Shown here one piece after another: positions 40,908 through 50,673 of a stretch of 60,117 nt of DNA; within the stretch, counting starts at the first letter, position 1, and the number at the start of each line of letters is the position of its first letter. The notes beneath the pieces are model-generated. The model was not told the origin of the DNA. It saw only the letters and a program-made list of their open reading frames with translations, and ran no database searches. A program made the position numbers and the translations under genes. The stretch comes from Clostridia bacterium (GTDB lineage: Bacteria > Bacillota > Clostridia > Oscillospirales > Oscillospiraceae), in assembly GCA_009929315.1 (NCBI GenBank), contig SAAS01000010.1, positions 1 to 60,117 of the forward strand. The letters run 5' to 3'.

Positions 40908-43244
40908 CTAAGCCCTTTCATCAACGCGAACCGCCAGCACGGTCATGTCGTCCTCGCAGCCAAACTGCCGTACAGCCGCTTTAAGGGTTTCCTTCGCAAG
41001 TGCTTTGGTATCCGCCGTGTCGCTGCTTAGCAGCATTTCCCTCAGCCATGCGTCGCTCTGCTCAACCAGAACTCCATCGGAGGCGATTAGCGCCACATTC
41101 CCGGGCTTGAGCTTCATGCGCACAATATCGGGGGCGCTGCCCTCTCCCGCGCATAAACCCGCCGCCAGGCTTTCACAGCGTACACGGCGTATGGTTTTGC
41201 CGTTTCGTACAAAGGAGGGTGCGGCGCCGTACTTATAAAAGCAAGTTTCCCCCGAGAAAAGGTCGACGCACATAAGGTCAATGGTTGAATAGCCCCAGTC
41301 CTCGCCGTTTTTCAAAAGAAGTACGGAGTTTAGAATCTTCATGGCCACAGCCGCGTCAACCCCCGCCCTTAAAAAAGCCTCCAAAGTTTTAACTGCGTTA
41401 ATGCTCTCTTTTGCCGCTTCCTCACCGCTTCCCATACCGTCGGCGAGTATAACGCAGAGGATGCCCTGGTCCGTTTTAAAATATGTACCCCGATCTCCGC
41501 TTACAGGCTCGCCCTTTTTCTTCATACCGGCTATGCCGACACTTACGACAAGAGGCTCGGCCTCAAGCACAACGAGTCTTCTGTCAGTAATGCCTTCGTC
41601 CGTCGGGGGCTTGCAAAGGCGCACGCCCAGAACCCCCGAAAGTATCTCAAGATAATTTCCCTGTCGAAGCAGCGGACCCAGATGCCCGCTTTCAATGATT
41701 GCCCGCAGTCTGCCCCGATTGTCGCGAAAAACTGAAACGTCAGCCTCAATATCCATGGCCCGAAGGAATCTTTTCAGCCTGCGCTCAGAGAGGGGGTCGG
41801 CTCCCTTGGCATAATTCAGTTCCTTTGCCACACCCTCGATTATATCGGCCAGCTCCTTGTACTGCCCATAGGCGGCAATTCGGTTTTCGTTTAGTCTGCT
41901 GCGGAATTGTCTTCTGTACATTAGCCCTCGAAGCTCCGAGTTAACAGCTGAGATGAAGGTGTAATGCGAAGGGCACTTTTCAACAAAGCGATCAGCCAAA
42001 TCCTCCTTGACAAGCCTTCCTCTTTTCATCATCGCGCCTGTCGCGTCGTTCATTATTGAGAGCGTGTCCATAAAATTTTTCTGCCAGCACTCCTCCTTGT
42101 TTTTGCAGTTAACGCAGACGGTTCCTGCTGCTCTGTCAAAAACCGTTGCCACATCGTTGTCGTTTTCGGTGCCCGTGAGGCTCTTGAACACCGTGCCGTA
42201 AAGCTCTCTGAAGGCTGCGCTTATGCGCTCCGCCCTTCCTGCAGCGTAACGGCGAAGACCCGATTCTCCCGTTCCCGGCGCAGGAAGCACCGCTATCCCT
42301 CCGACGTATTCTAAAAAGGAATCGGGCAAAAGCGCAAAAATTACTGTGGCGGCAAAAACCTCGTACATGAGGTCAAGCCTAAGCGTCACGCCCCAAGTCC
42401 AAAGCACGGCTACCGTATTTGCTATAATATAACTTAAAAGAAAAATGAGCCTGCCGTGTTTTGAAAAGGTGCCGCCGATAAGTCCCGCGAAGGCGTAAGC
42501 CATTGAAAAGAAAATTTCTCCGCCGCTTGCCATATCCATTGCAAGCCCCAGCGCCGTTCCTGCGGCACAGCCGGGCAGCATTCCGCCCTTGAAGGCTGCC
42601 GTCAGCACGATTATCAGCGCGAAAAATCTTCCCACCGAGATAACGCCCATGATTTCGATTGAGCTTAGTGACATGAGCAGACAGGCAAGCAATATAAGTA
42701 GGCTCACGGCCTGCCTGCGCTCTGTCTTTTCATCTCCCGTATTCTGCGGTGTCAACGCAATCGAGAAGAAATATGTGCTTGCCCCCGCAAGTACGACCTC
42801 GGTGAAAACACTCACGATACTCGGGAAGCTGTCGAGAAACTCGTAGGTATTGAGAAATGAGGTCATAAGCGTAATTAGCGAAACAACGGCCGGCATGAAC
42901 CACCCCTTGTTTATTACCCGAGTATCTCTAAACACGAAAGAAACAGTGAACACGAGCGTAATGGTTGCTATGTACTTAATTCCCCAATCAAAACCGCCGA
43001 GCATAATATATCCTATGCTCGCTCCGAAAAGGCAGCAGATTCCGCCCCAGCCCGCTCTCGCCCTTCCGACAATGCCGATGCCGAAGGGCGCAAGATTCGT
43101 CATTATTATTGAACCTGACATTGCGAAGCCCAGAATAAAGTTCAGCAGATACCCCGTAATGTTCTTTATCCTTGGATTATCCTTAATTTGAATCAGACCG
43201 ACTAATACAGCCCCCCTTTTTTTGATTTTTTGCTTAACCGCCAT
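40908..43244 (-). CDS. spoIIE: Stage II sporulation protein E (SpoIIE)
   Basis: A 778-residue polar-septum phosphatase that activates sigma-F by dephosphorylating SpoIIAA. The N-terminal 310 residues hold about ten membrane segments; the central region has CVNCKNKEECW; the C-terminal PP2C domain shows CVILADGMGSGEEAAKES, YGAAPSFVRNG, ASDGV and CEDDMTVLAVRV. ATG at 43244 follows CGGAGG. The upstream region contains an unusual long inverted repeat (43263-43298). Confidence 0.95.
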   Translation of the reverse strand: MAVKQKIKKRGAVLVGLIQIKDNPRIKNITGYLLNFILGFAMSGSIIMTNLAPFGIGIVGRARAGWGGICCLFGASIGYIMLGGFDWGIKYIATITLVFTVSFVFRDTRVINKGWFMPAVVSLITLMTSFLNTYEFLDSFPSIVSVFTEVVLAGASTYFFSIALTPQNTGDEKTERRQAVSLLILLACLLMSLSSIEIMGVISVGRFFALIIVLTAAFKGGMLPGCAAGTALGLAMDMASGGEIFFSMAYAFAGLIGGTFSKHGRLIFLLSYIIANTVAVLWTWGVTLRLDLMYEVFAATVIFALLPDSFLEYVGGIAVLPAPGTGESGLRRYAAGRAERISAAFRELYGTVFKSLTGTENDNDVATVFDRAAGTVCVNCKNKEECWQKNFMDTLSIMNDATGAMMKRGRLVKEDLADRFVEKCPSHYTFISAVNSELRGLMYRRQFRSRLNENRIAAYGQYKELADIIEGVAKELNYAKGADPLSERRLKRFLRAMDIEADVSVFRDNRGRLRAIIESGHLGPLLRQGNYLEILSGVLGVRLCKPPTDEGITDRRLVVLEAEPLVVSVGIAGMKKKGEPVSGDRGTYFKTDQGILCVILADGMGSGEEAAKESINAVKTLEAFLRAGVDAAVAMKILNSVLLLKNGEDWGYSTIDLMCVDLFSGETCFYKYGAAPSFVRNGKTIRRVRCESLAAGLCAGEGSAPDIVRMKLKPGNVALIASDGVLVEQSDAWLREMLLSSDTADTKALAKETLKAAVRQFGCEDDMTVLAVRVDERA

Positions 43245-43262
43245 TGGACATTCCTCCGTTCA

Positions 43263-43298
43263 TAATTGTTAACATAATTATATTTATGTCAACAATTA
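43263..43298. promoter_or_regulatory. Long inverted repeat in the spoIIE promoter region
   Basis: 15-bp arms with one mismatch (TAATTGTTAACATAA at 43263-43277; TTATGTCAACAATTA at 43284-43298) and a 6-base centre, about 20 to 55 bases before the spoIIE start. The right arm read on the minus strand contains TTGACA, so it probably overlaps the -35 region. It is AT-rich and has no T run outside, so it is more likely an operator than a terminator. Confidence 0.5.
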
Positions 43299-43367
43299 GA
43301 AGAGGGTCGCTTTGCGCTGCGGAAAAAAAATTTATTCGCGGCGGAAATAGCCGGAAATGGCAAAATA

Positions 43368-43411
43368 AAAATATTGCGGTCCGAAGTTCTTCTTCTGGAC
43401 CGCAATATTTT
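43368..43411. terminator. Terminator after murC
   Basis: Perfect 15-bp inverted repeat with core ATTGCGGTCC (43368-43382 / 43397-43411) and a 14-base loop, with T-rich flank on both sides. On the minus strand it follows murC. Confidence 0.88.
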
Positions 43412-43463
43412 AATTATTGTAATCGGTGATTTTGCATAAATCCTTGCAGCTCGTTCTGAAAAT

Positions 43464-44855
43464 TTATTTCTGCACCGTCTTATTGTCCGCCGCCACAAGC
43501 CGCTCACCGAGTTTATACACATCTCCCGCACCGACTGTCAGGATAATGTCACCCGGAGCGGCGGTTTCTTCAAGGCTTTTTTCAATCTCATCAAAGGAGG
43601 CAAAGTATCTTGAATCAGGAATTTCCCTCGCCAAATCGGCTGACGAAATTCCCAGCGTGTTTTTCTCTCTTGCCGCGTAAATCTCCGCGAGAAAAGTAAG
43701 GTCAGGCCGGCGAAGCTGCTCTATAAAATCCCCGAACAGCGCCTTAGTCCTTGAAAAAGTGTGCGGCTGGAACACAAGGATTGTTCGCTTGTAGCCCAGA
43801 GGCTCAACCGCGTCCAAAAGCGCTTTGAGTTCGCCCGGATGGTGAGCGTAATCGTCATAAACGTCCGCGCCGTTGTATTTTCCTTTAAATTCGAAGCGTC
43901 GTCCCGCTCCCGTAAAGCCGGATAGCCCGTAACTTACCGCAGTCGGGTCAATTCCGAGGCAGATTGCGGCTGCTGCGGCGGCCAAAGCATTCTTAACATT
44001 GTGAAGCCCCGGAACTCGGAGGCTGACGTGAGTAAAAAGCGCGCCTCTGTGCATCACATCAAACTCGGTTTGCGCACCTTTTCTCTCAATATTTACGGCA
44101 TAAACATCCGCCTTATCGGAAAGTCCGAAGGTAAAGAGAGCCCGATTAAGCGGCAAAAGCGCATCCATTGTGTTTTTGTCGTCCAGATTGGCGATGATGA
44201 AACCGTTTTCGGGCACAAGCGCAGCGAAGGTTCTAAAGGATGCCTTAACATCCTCCAAATCCTTAAAAAAGTCCAGATGATCGGCCTCGATATTCAGAAC
44301 TACCGCGATTGTGGGCGAGAAGGAGTGGAAGGAGTTGTAATACTCGCAGGACTCCAAAACGATGGTATCTCCCTTTCCCACCCTGTGTCCCGCCTGAAGC
44401 AGCGGAAGAGTTCCGCCGATCATAACCGTCGGGTCGCTGTGCGCCGCCATGAGTATGTGCGTTGACATTGAGGTGGTTGTGGTTTTACCGTGGGTTCCCG
44501 AAATGCAAAGGGCGTTTGAGTAGTCACGCATTATAGCTCCCCATGCCTGAGTGCGTTCAAAAACGGGGATTCCCCTCTCGTGCGCGGCAATAATTTCGGG
44601 ATTGTCATCGCGTACAGCCGCCGTGCGAACGACAAAGTCCGTGTCGGGGGAGAGATTCTGCGCATCGTGTCCGATACTGACCTCGATTCCAAATGAGCGA
44701 AGATGCGCGGTTTTTTCGCTTTCGTTCATGTCGGAGCCTGATATAACAAGCCCCATTCCGCAGAGCACCTCGGCCAGAGGCGACATTGACACGCCGCCGA
44801 TGCCTATCAGATGCCCCTTTTTTGTGGGGAGCAAATATTTTTCAAAGCCTGTCAT
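43464..44855 (-). CDS. murC: UDP-N-acetylmuramate--L-alanine ligase MurC
   Basis: Mur ligase of 463 residues adding L-Ala to UDP-MurNAc in peptidoglycan precursor synthesis. It has the N-terminal HLIGIGGVSMSPLAEVL UDP-binding loop, the ATP loop SGTHGKTTTTSM, EACEY-like LESCEYYNSF, and the C-terminal YDDYAHHPGELKALL motif. AAAGGAAAAG precedes the ATG. It is a single-gene transcript. Confidence 0.96.
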   Translation of the reverse strand: MTGFEKYLLPTKKGHLIGIGGVSMSPLAEVLCGMGLVISGSDMNESEKTAHLRSFGIEVSIGHDAQNLSPDTDFVVRTAAVRDDNPEIIAAHERGIPVFERTQAWGAIMRDYSNALCISGTHGKTTTTSMSTHILMAAHSDPTVMIGGTLPLLQAGHRVGKGDTIVLESCEYYNSFHSFSPTIAVVLNIEADHLDFFKDLEDVKASFRTFAALVPENGFIIANLDDKNTMDALLPLNRALFTFGLSDKADVYAVNIERKGAQTEFDVMHRGALFTHVSLRVPGLHNVKNALAAAAAAICLGIDPTAVSYGLSGFTGAGRRFEFKGKYNGADVYDDYAHHPGELKALLDAVEPLGYKRTILVFQPHTFSRTKALFGDFIEQLRRPDLTFLAEIYAAREKNTLGISSADLAREIPDSRYFASFDEIEKSLEETAAPGDIILTVGAGDVYKLGERLVAADNKTVQK

Positions 44856-45007
44856 TACATGCTTTTCCTTTCATGCAGCTCCGCGGATAATTTAACCGCG
44901 GAAAAGAAATGGCGACATTCGGCGCCGAATTTTGATATGCTGAGCTTCGTGCCGCCCCAATGCGGTTTGAACGCTTGCTTTTTGTATTGTTTAGTAACTA
45001 AATCGGT

Positions 45008-45036
45008 ATTATAATACATTTGTGACCGCAATACAA
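45008..45036 (-). promoter_or_regulatory. Promoter of murC
   Basis: On the minus strand TTGTAT (45036-45031), 17 bases and a perfect TATAAT (45013-45008), leaving a leader of about 150 bases before murC in which I see no clear structure. Confidence 0.65.
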
Positions 45037-45111
45037 GCAAAAACATCACCATGAAGTTATAACCGATATTGGTAACAATGATACTATACTGTACGAAGGA
45101 GATGGCGGCAA

Positions 45112-46320
45112 TTGGGCAGAGAACTTCCCCCAAAATATGTAATCAAAATACTCAGTCGGCTTGAAAACCGCGGCTTCAGCGCATACATGGTGGGCGGCTG
45201 TGTGAGGGACGTAATAATGGGCCGCAGACCTCACGACTGGGATATATGCAGCTCCGCCCTGCCGGACGAGGTCCTTGCGGTTTTTCCCCGTTCAAGGCCT
45301 ACCGGAATTAAACATGGAACGGTAACGGTTAAAATGAGCGGTTCGTCCGCCGAAATAACCACCTTTCGCTCTGACGGCGAGTATAAGGACCACCGCCGCC
45401 CTGAAGCCGTTCAATTTATTTCGGGGCTAAAGGGAGACCTTGAAAGGCGCGACTTCACCGTAAACGCACTCGCTTTGTCGCGCTCGGGCGAAATTTGCGA
45501 CCTTTTCGGCGGAAAAGAAGACATCGGCAAAAGGCTGATTCGCTGTGTTGGTGAGCCCGTCAGACGCTTTGAGGAGGATGCGTTGCGTATGCTTCGCGCC
45601 TTCCGTTTTTCAGCTGTTCTGGGCTTTGAAATCGAACCCGCTACCCTCGCCGCAATCCGAAAAAGCGCTCCGCTCTCCGCCTTTCTGGCCAAAGAGCGCG
45701 TTCGTGACGAGCTTCAAAAAATTCTGCTTTCTGACTCCCCTCAGACTATGTCGAGCGTAATCGAGTTCGGGCTGATTGATGACCTTGTTGATGACGCTTC
45801 GGCACGCCCCGAGTTGCTTTCTCTCAAAAAGCTTCCGAAAAATCGCGCCCTGCGCTGGGCAGCTCTTTGCGCCCTGCTTTTGAACAGCGGTGTTATTAAG
45901 GAATCGGCGGGCTTTTTGACCCTGCTTCGGCTTGATTCGGCCTGTGTTCGTAACTGCTCCGTTGGGGCAAAACTAGCACTGGAGTGCCCTGCTGCCAACG
46001 CTCTTTCGTGGAAGAAGCAGCTTGCCGAAAACGGCGCGGAAATCGCTCAATGCACCGCCGCCGCCTGCGATGCGCTTTACGGCCGTGGTAGTCTGAGACT
46101 TCTGCGCTCGGTTATTAAAAGCGGCGAGTGCTGGTCAATAAAGCAGCTTGCCGTTTCCGGCGATGATTTGATTGGATTGGGTTTTCGGGGAACCGAAGTC
46201 GGCTCTGTGCTCTCCCTTCTTTTATCCCATGTTCTGGAGAGTCCTTCAGATAACGACAAAACCCTGCTTCTAAGTATGGCAAGGGAACTTGCCGCGGCGC
46301 AAGGCAAGCACTCTTCTTAA
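45112..46320 (+). CDS. cca: CCA tRNA nucleotidyltransferase
   Basis: A 402-residue class II nucleotidyltransferase. Motifs: YMVGGCVRD, the catalytic DxD in HDWDICSSA, RRDFTVNALAL and RRFEEDALRMLRAFRF. The C-terminal half is helical. The start is TTG at 45112 with GAAGGAGA upstream. In this class the enzyme adds or repairs the 3' CCA of tRNAs, although the nearby tRNA-Pro has CCA encoded. Some clostridial members are poly(A) polymerase-like; the full motif set favours CCA addition. Confidence 0.92.
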   Translation: MGRELPPKYVIKILSRLENRGFSAYMVGGCVRDVIMGRRPHDWDICSSALPDEVLAVFPRSRPTGIKHGTVTVKMSGSSAEITTFRSDGEYKDHRRPEAVQFISGLKGDLERRDFTVNALALSRSGEICDLFGGKEDIGKRLIRCVGEPVRRFEEDALRMLRAFRFSAVLGFEIEPATLAAIRKSAPLSAFLAKERVRDELQKILLSDSPQTMSSVIEFGLIDDLVDDASARPELLSLKKLPKNRALRWAALCALLLNSGVIKESAGFLTLLRLDSACVRNCSVGAKLALECPAANALSWKKQLAENGAEIAQCTAAACDALYGRGSLRLLRSVIKSGECWSIKQLAVSGDDLIGLGFRGTEVGSVLSLLLSHVLESPSDNDKTLLLSMARELAAAQGKHSS

Positions 46321-46377
46321 TATCCGCGCCCTCCATTATATGAAAATTCTCCCCAAAAGGTGAATACGGTGCTTATA

Positions 46378-46418
46378 AAAAGCGTCGCTGCATGGGTTTT
46401 CCCCGCAGCGGCGCTTTT
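46378..46418. terminator. Terminator after cca
   Basis: A 14-bp stem with one G-U pair (AAAAGCGTCGCTGC at 46378-46391 and 46405-46418), a 13-base loop and a TTTTTT tail on the plus strand. It probably also serves the convergent hydrolase gene. Confidence 0.88.
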
Positions 46419-46446
46419 TTCTGTTTTGTACCTGCCCTATTTGCTT

Positions 46447-47427
46447 CTAAACCGCTCTGAAGCGGATTATCTTCTCATCCTCGTTCGCTTTTACCTTTCC
46501 CAGCATTTCCAGGTGACGAATGTGGCTGTGGCATTCGCCGACGGCGAACCACTTTTGGTTAATCGGGAAATCCTCCCATGAGCTGCATCGAATTTTCCAA
46601 GTCATTTTCCCCGCAATCTCGTAAACCGAAGAATCGGGATTGTTTAAAATCGCCTCATAGCATTCCTCAAGCCGTTTTTCATGGTGAGCCAGCAGCTCCG
46701 CAATCCGTTCGTGGAAATCGCCCGTTCCCCTGTGAGACGGAAGCGCCAGACGGACATCGTAACTGTCGATAGCCTTGAGGCTCTTAAGATAATCGCCGAG
46801 CGAGTCCTCAACAAAATTCCAAAGCGTTATGTTCGGGGAAATATCAAAGAGAACATGGTCGCCCGTTATCATTGTTTTTTGCTCCTCCAGCCAGAAGCAC
46901 ATATGCGCGGGAGTGTGCCCCGGGGTAACAAGCGCCTTGAGCGTATAGCCGCCGCATTTAAACTCGTCCCCGTCATCAATCGGCAGGTATTTATCAAACT
47001 CGGGATTTGACGCCATGTTTCGGGAGGAGGCGTTTCGCAGGGAGTTATTAATCAGCTCCATGTCGAAGCCTGAACGCGCCAGCTTGATATTGTCCAGCGC
47101 CCAAAGCTCTTTTCGTGAAGTGCCGAACATCCACGGAATTTCCGCACGGCTTATGAAAACTCGCGTGCCGGGTACAGCGATTTCCGGCGCAAGTCCTGTG
47201 TGGTCGGCGTGAAGGTGTGTGAGCAGGATGTCGGTCTTTGCCATATCAATTTCAAGTTCATTTAGCCCGTTAAGCAGTCCCTCCCGACATTCGGGATGGT
47301 TGTAGCCTGTATCAATGAGTATATTTCGTTCCTCACCCTTTATCAGGTAAGAATTAAGATTTCTCAGGGGGCTGTTTGGCAGGGTTATCGAAATGCAGTA
47401 AATGTTTTTCATTATTTCCTGAGGCAT
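46447..47427 (-). CDS. Metallo-beta-lactamase-fold hydrolase with C-terminal helical domain
   Basis: A 326-residue MBL-fold protein with the metal site THLHADHTG, His in TPGHTPAHMCFW, Asp in MITGDHVLFD and the final PSHRG. The C-terminal 80 residues resemble the winged-helix domain of LACTB2-type hydrolases (SSVYEIAGKMTW, RHLEMLGKV). Substrate is unknown; thioester or lactone hydrolysis are family activities. AGGAGA precedes the ATG. Confidence 0.88.
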   Translation of the reverse strand: MPQEIMKNIYCISITLPNSPLRNLNSYLIKGEERNILIDTGYNHPECREGLLNGLNELEIDMAKTDILLTHLHADHTGLAPEIAVPGTRVFISRAEIPWMFGTSRKELWALDNIKLARSGFDMELINNSLRNASSRNMASNPEFDKYLPIDDGDEFKCGGYTLKALVTPGHTPAHMCFWLEEQKTMITGDHVLFDISPNITLWNFVEDSLGDYLKSLKAIDSYDVRLALPSHRGTGDFHERIAELLAHHEKRLEECYEAILNNPDSSVYEIAGKMTWKIRCSSWEDFPINQKWFAVGECHSHIRHLEMLGKVKANEDEKIIRFRAV

Positions 47428-47475
47428 TGTATTCTCCTAAGCTAAGCGAAGCGCCGGGCAGATATATTTTATGTT

Positions 47476-49200
47476 TTAGATATTGAACTTGAGGGCAAAG
47501 CGCTCAATTATCGTAGCAACCTCACATCTTTTCGCGCTGTCCTGCGGTGCGAGGCTGTTTGCGCTTCGTCCTGTAATCAGGCCGTTTGAAACCGCCCACG
47601 CAACTGCGCTCTTAGCCCAAGGTGAAACATTTCCCGCATCGGTATAGGCCGAAAGAGGTGTTCCCTCGAAGCTTCCGTCAGTCAGTCCGTAATACATGGC
47701 GTAGCGGTAAAGCAGAACTGCCATCTGTTCTCTTGTAACCGCAGTCAGGGGTGAAAAGTAACCCTCTCCCGTTCCATTTACTATGCCGGTTGCAGCGCCC
47801 CATGAGCAGGGCTGGGCATACCATTCACCGCTTGGCACGTCAAAGAAGTCGTTTTGGTAACCGCTGATTGTTTCCCCGCTCAGGCGGCTTAAAACCGTTA
47901 CAAACATAGCACGGTTCATAATTGTTTCGGGCTCAAAGCTGCTTTCGGTAATTCCCGTGAAGAGCTTTCTGTCAACACAGTATTCAATGCTGTCCATTGC
48001 CCAGTGCTCATCAACATCGGAAAATATACTGCTGATATTTGCGAATTCATATTGCCGCATGGCGGTAACGAAATTTGCAATATTCAGCTTACCGTAGCCG
48101 TAAGATGTATCATATCCCACCGTTCCCGCGTCAACTGCGGAGCTTTTCAATAAATTTTCGAAGTCCGTAACTGTCGCACTCGGCGCATATTGTTTAAGTA
48201 TTGCAGCCGCGACCGCAACAAACGGCGTTGAATAGGAGGTGCCGCTTCCTTCCGCATAGGCATTGTTCGCGCTGTATTCCAAGCTCCAGATTCCGAGTCC
48301 CGGAGCCACAACAAAGACCGACTGATTCTTCTCCGAAAAACTTGTGACAACTCCCTTTGAATCCACCGATCCGACCCCGACAACACAGGAATATGCCGCG
48401 GGATATTGAAGCTGCGAAGTACCTTTGTTGCCGACAGCCGAAACGACTATCACTCCTTTGCTTGCGGCATATTCAACCGCAACCCTCATGCTCTCCAAAT
48501 TATCCTTCATACCGAGGCTCATGTTGATAACGTCACAGTTGTAAACATCCACGGCCTCGTAAATTGCGGAAATAATATAAGACGCGCTTGTTTCCTGACT
48601 TTCACCGAAGCATTTAATCGGAACTATCGTAGCCTTTGTGCAAAAGCCCGCCACACCAAGGTTGTTATTTCGCGCCGCGGCTAATATTCCGCAGACAAAG
48701 GTACCGTGTCCGTTTTCATCTGTGACATTATTAGAGCCGTCGATGGCATTGTAGCCCACCGCGAAGTTCGTTCCCTCAAAATCCTCGTGAGAAGCGTTGA
48801 CACCCGTGTCGATTACACCGATTTTAACACCTTTTCCCTCAAGCCCAGCGTCCCATGCCGAAGCTATTTCCAAAGAATCAATGCTCCACTGTCTATATGC
48901 GTAAGGGTCGTTCGTAGTCGCGGCAAGTACAGCCGTACAATCCGGCTCGTAGTATTCAACGCTCTCGCCAAGTTCGGCAATATCCGACAACGAATCCGCA
49001 TGGTAGAGATTCGCTCCCTCATACACCTCATCAATATCCGCGTTTTCCATGAGAACCGCGGTATCCTCTGAGCTGTTTTTCAACTTTACTATGTAGCCTT
49101 GCGGACTATCGGAGCCAAGTGTCGCGGTTTCCGCTGCGGCGCTCGGACCGAAAGCCGAAAGCAGCAAAACCAAAGACAGAATTATGCATAATCTTTTCAT
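47476..49200 (-). CDS. Secreted subtilisin-like (S8) protease with three SLH domains
   Basis: A 574-residue exported protease. It has a signal peptide (residues 1-23), an I9-like propeptide (about 33-95) and an S8 domain with the triad Asp in GVIDTGVN, His in NGHGTFVCGI and Ser in GTSYSTPFV. Three SLH repeats follow from residue 395 (SDVDEHWAMDSIEYCVDR, DVPSGEWYAQP, DAGNVSPWAKSAVAWAVSNG), which bind the protein to cell-wall polymers. It should stay attached at the cell surface and degrade peptides there. AAAGGG precedes the ATG. Confidence 0.92.
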   Translation of the reverse strand: MKRLCIILSLVLLLSAFGPSAAAETATLGSDSPQGYIVKLKNSSEDTAVLMENADIDEVYEGANLYHADSLSDIAELGESVEYYEPDCTAVLAATTNDPYAYRQWSIDSLEIASAWDAGLEGKGVKIGVIDTGVNASHEDFEGTNFAVGYNAIDGSNNVTDENGHGTFVCGILAAARNNNLGVAGFCTKATIVPIKCFGESQETSASYIISAIYEAVDVYNCDVINMSLGMKDNLESMRVAVEYAASKGVIVVSAVGNKGTSQLQYPAAYSCVVGVGSVDSKGVVTSFSEKNQSVFVVAPGLGIWSLEYSANNAYAEGSGTSYSTPFVAVAAAILKQYAPSATVTDFENLLKSSAVDAGTVGYDTSYGYGKLNIANFVTAMRQYEFANISSIFSDVDEHWAMDSIEYCVDRKLFTGITESSFEPETIMNRAMFVTVLSRLSGETISGYQNDFFDVPSGEWYAQPCSWGAATGIVNGTGEGYFSPLTAVTREQMAVLLYRYAMYYGLTDGSFEGTPLSAYTDAGNVSPWAKSAVAWAVSNGLITGRSANSLAPQDSAKRCEVATIIERFALKFNI

Positions 49201-49236
49201 TATCGGAACCCTTTAACCCATTTTATTTGACTGCCG

Positions 49237-50616
49237 TCAGTGCCTTTCCTCCAGAAAACGTCTTATATATTTCATCTGGCTTTGAACGCTTTCCGCTGCC
49301 GGACCGCCCGGGACGTTTCTTGATGCTACACAGGTTTCCAGCGCAATTGCGTTGTATACATCGGCTTCAAAGACTTCTGACATTGTGCGATATTCATTAA
49401 GCTCGAGGGTTTCAAGCGTCTTCCCCGCTTCAATGCAATAGTTCACGAGCTTTCCGACTATTGTGTAGGCGTCGCGGAAGGGCAAGCCCTTTTTAGTAAG
49501 GTAATCCGCGCAGTCTGTCGCGTTAATAAACCCGCGAAGCGCCGCGTTACGCATATTTTCGGGGTTAAGGCGCATAGTGTTAAGCATGGCGGAGAAAACG
49601 GGAAGGCACTTCTTTACTGTGTCAATTGCGTCGAAAACCGGTTCCTTGTCCTCCTGCATGTCCTTGTTATAGGCAAGGGGCAGCGCCTTCATAACTGTCA
49701 GAAGCGTCATAAGGTCACCGTAAACCCTTCCGGTTTTTCCGCGAACGAGCTCCGCGATATCCGGATTTTTCTTCTGCGGCATAATCGACGAGCCTGTCGA
49801 ATACGCATCGTCAAGTTCGATAAATTTAAACTCCCACGAGCACCAAAGAATTATTTCCTCGGAAAAGCGCGAGAGATGCATCATCAGGACGGATAAATCG
49901 CTCATGAGCTCAATGGCAAAATCACGGTCCGAAACCCCGTCCAGACTGTTCTGGGTTATCGCTGCAAAGCCGAGCTCACGGGCAACAAATTCCCTGTCGA
50001 TCGGGTAGGTCGTCGCCGTTAAAGCACCGCTTCCGAGCGGACTTTCGTCCATTCTCAAAAGGCAATCCTCAAGCCTTGTAACATCGCGTTTTAACATATT
50101 GGCGTAAGCCATCATGTAGTGCGCAAAGGTGGTCGGCTGCGCCCTTTGAAGGTGGGTATAAGCCGGCATAATGACCTCGGTGTTGCGTTCGGCAAGGTTT
50201 AAAACGGTTTCAAGAAGTTCGAGCACACGCTCTCTTATTTCAGAAATCTCCTGCTTCAGATAGAGCCTTATATCAAGCGCTACCTGATCGTTGCGGCTTC
50301 TGGCGGTGTGAAGGCGTTTGCCGGCGTCGCCGATTCTCCTTGTAAGCTCGCCCTCAACAGCCATGTGAACATCCTCGACGTCGTTACCGAAGGTGAGCCT
50401 TCCGCCCTCAATATCCGCCAAGATTGCCTTAAGTCCCTCGGCTATCTTGACTGCGTCCTCATCGGATATAATGCCCTGCTTTGCAAGCATGGCGGAGTGG
50501 GCGATACTGCCCGAAATATCCTGCCTGTACATTCTGAAATCAAAACCGATGCTGGCATTGAGCTCATCCACAAGCTTATCGGTATTCTTATCAAATCTTC
50601 CTGACCAAAGCTTCAT
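49237..50616 (-). CDS. argH: Argininosuccinate lyase
   Basis: A 459-residue enzyme making arginine and fumarate from argininosuccinate. It shows the N-terminal [53 protein letters not shown] and the signature [12 protein letters not shown]. No other arginine biosynthesis gene is in the window, so argG is probably elsewhere. Confidence 0.96.
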   Translation of the reverse strand: MKLWSGRFDKNTDKLVDELNASIGFDFRMYRQDISGSIAHSAMLAKQGIISDEDAVKIAEGLKAILADIEGGRLTFGNDVEDVHMAVEGELTRRIGDAGKRLHTARSRNDQVALDIRLYLKQEISEIRERVLELLETVLNLAERNTEVIMPAYTHLQRAQPTTFAHYMMAYANMLKRDVTRLEDCLLRMDESPLGSGALTATTYPIDREFVARELGFAAITQNSLDGVSDRDFAIELMSDLSVLMMHLSRFSEEIILWCSWEFKFIELDDAYSTGSSIMPQKKNPDIAELVRGKTGRVYGDLMTLLTVMKALPLAYNKDMQEDKEPVFDAIDTVKKCLPVFSAMLNTMRLNPENMRNAALRGFINATDCADYLTKKGLPFRDAYTIVGKLVNYCIEAGKTLETLELNEYRTMSEVFEADVYNAIALETCVASRNVPGGPAAESVQSQMKYIRRFLEERH

Positions 50617-50673
50617 CTCATCTGACCTTTCCTAAATGGAATCCTTGAAGTAATTAACCGCTTCAACCGAAAT

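Noticed and set aside
46360..46581. Small plus-strand frame with hydrophobic start
   Set aside because: It covers the cca terminator hairpin and the end of the MBL-fold gene on the other strand; no ribosome binding site and no family resemblance.
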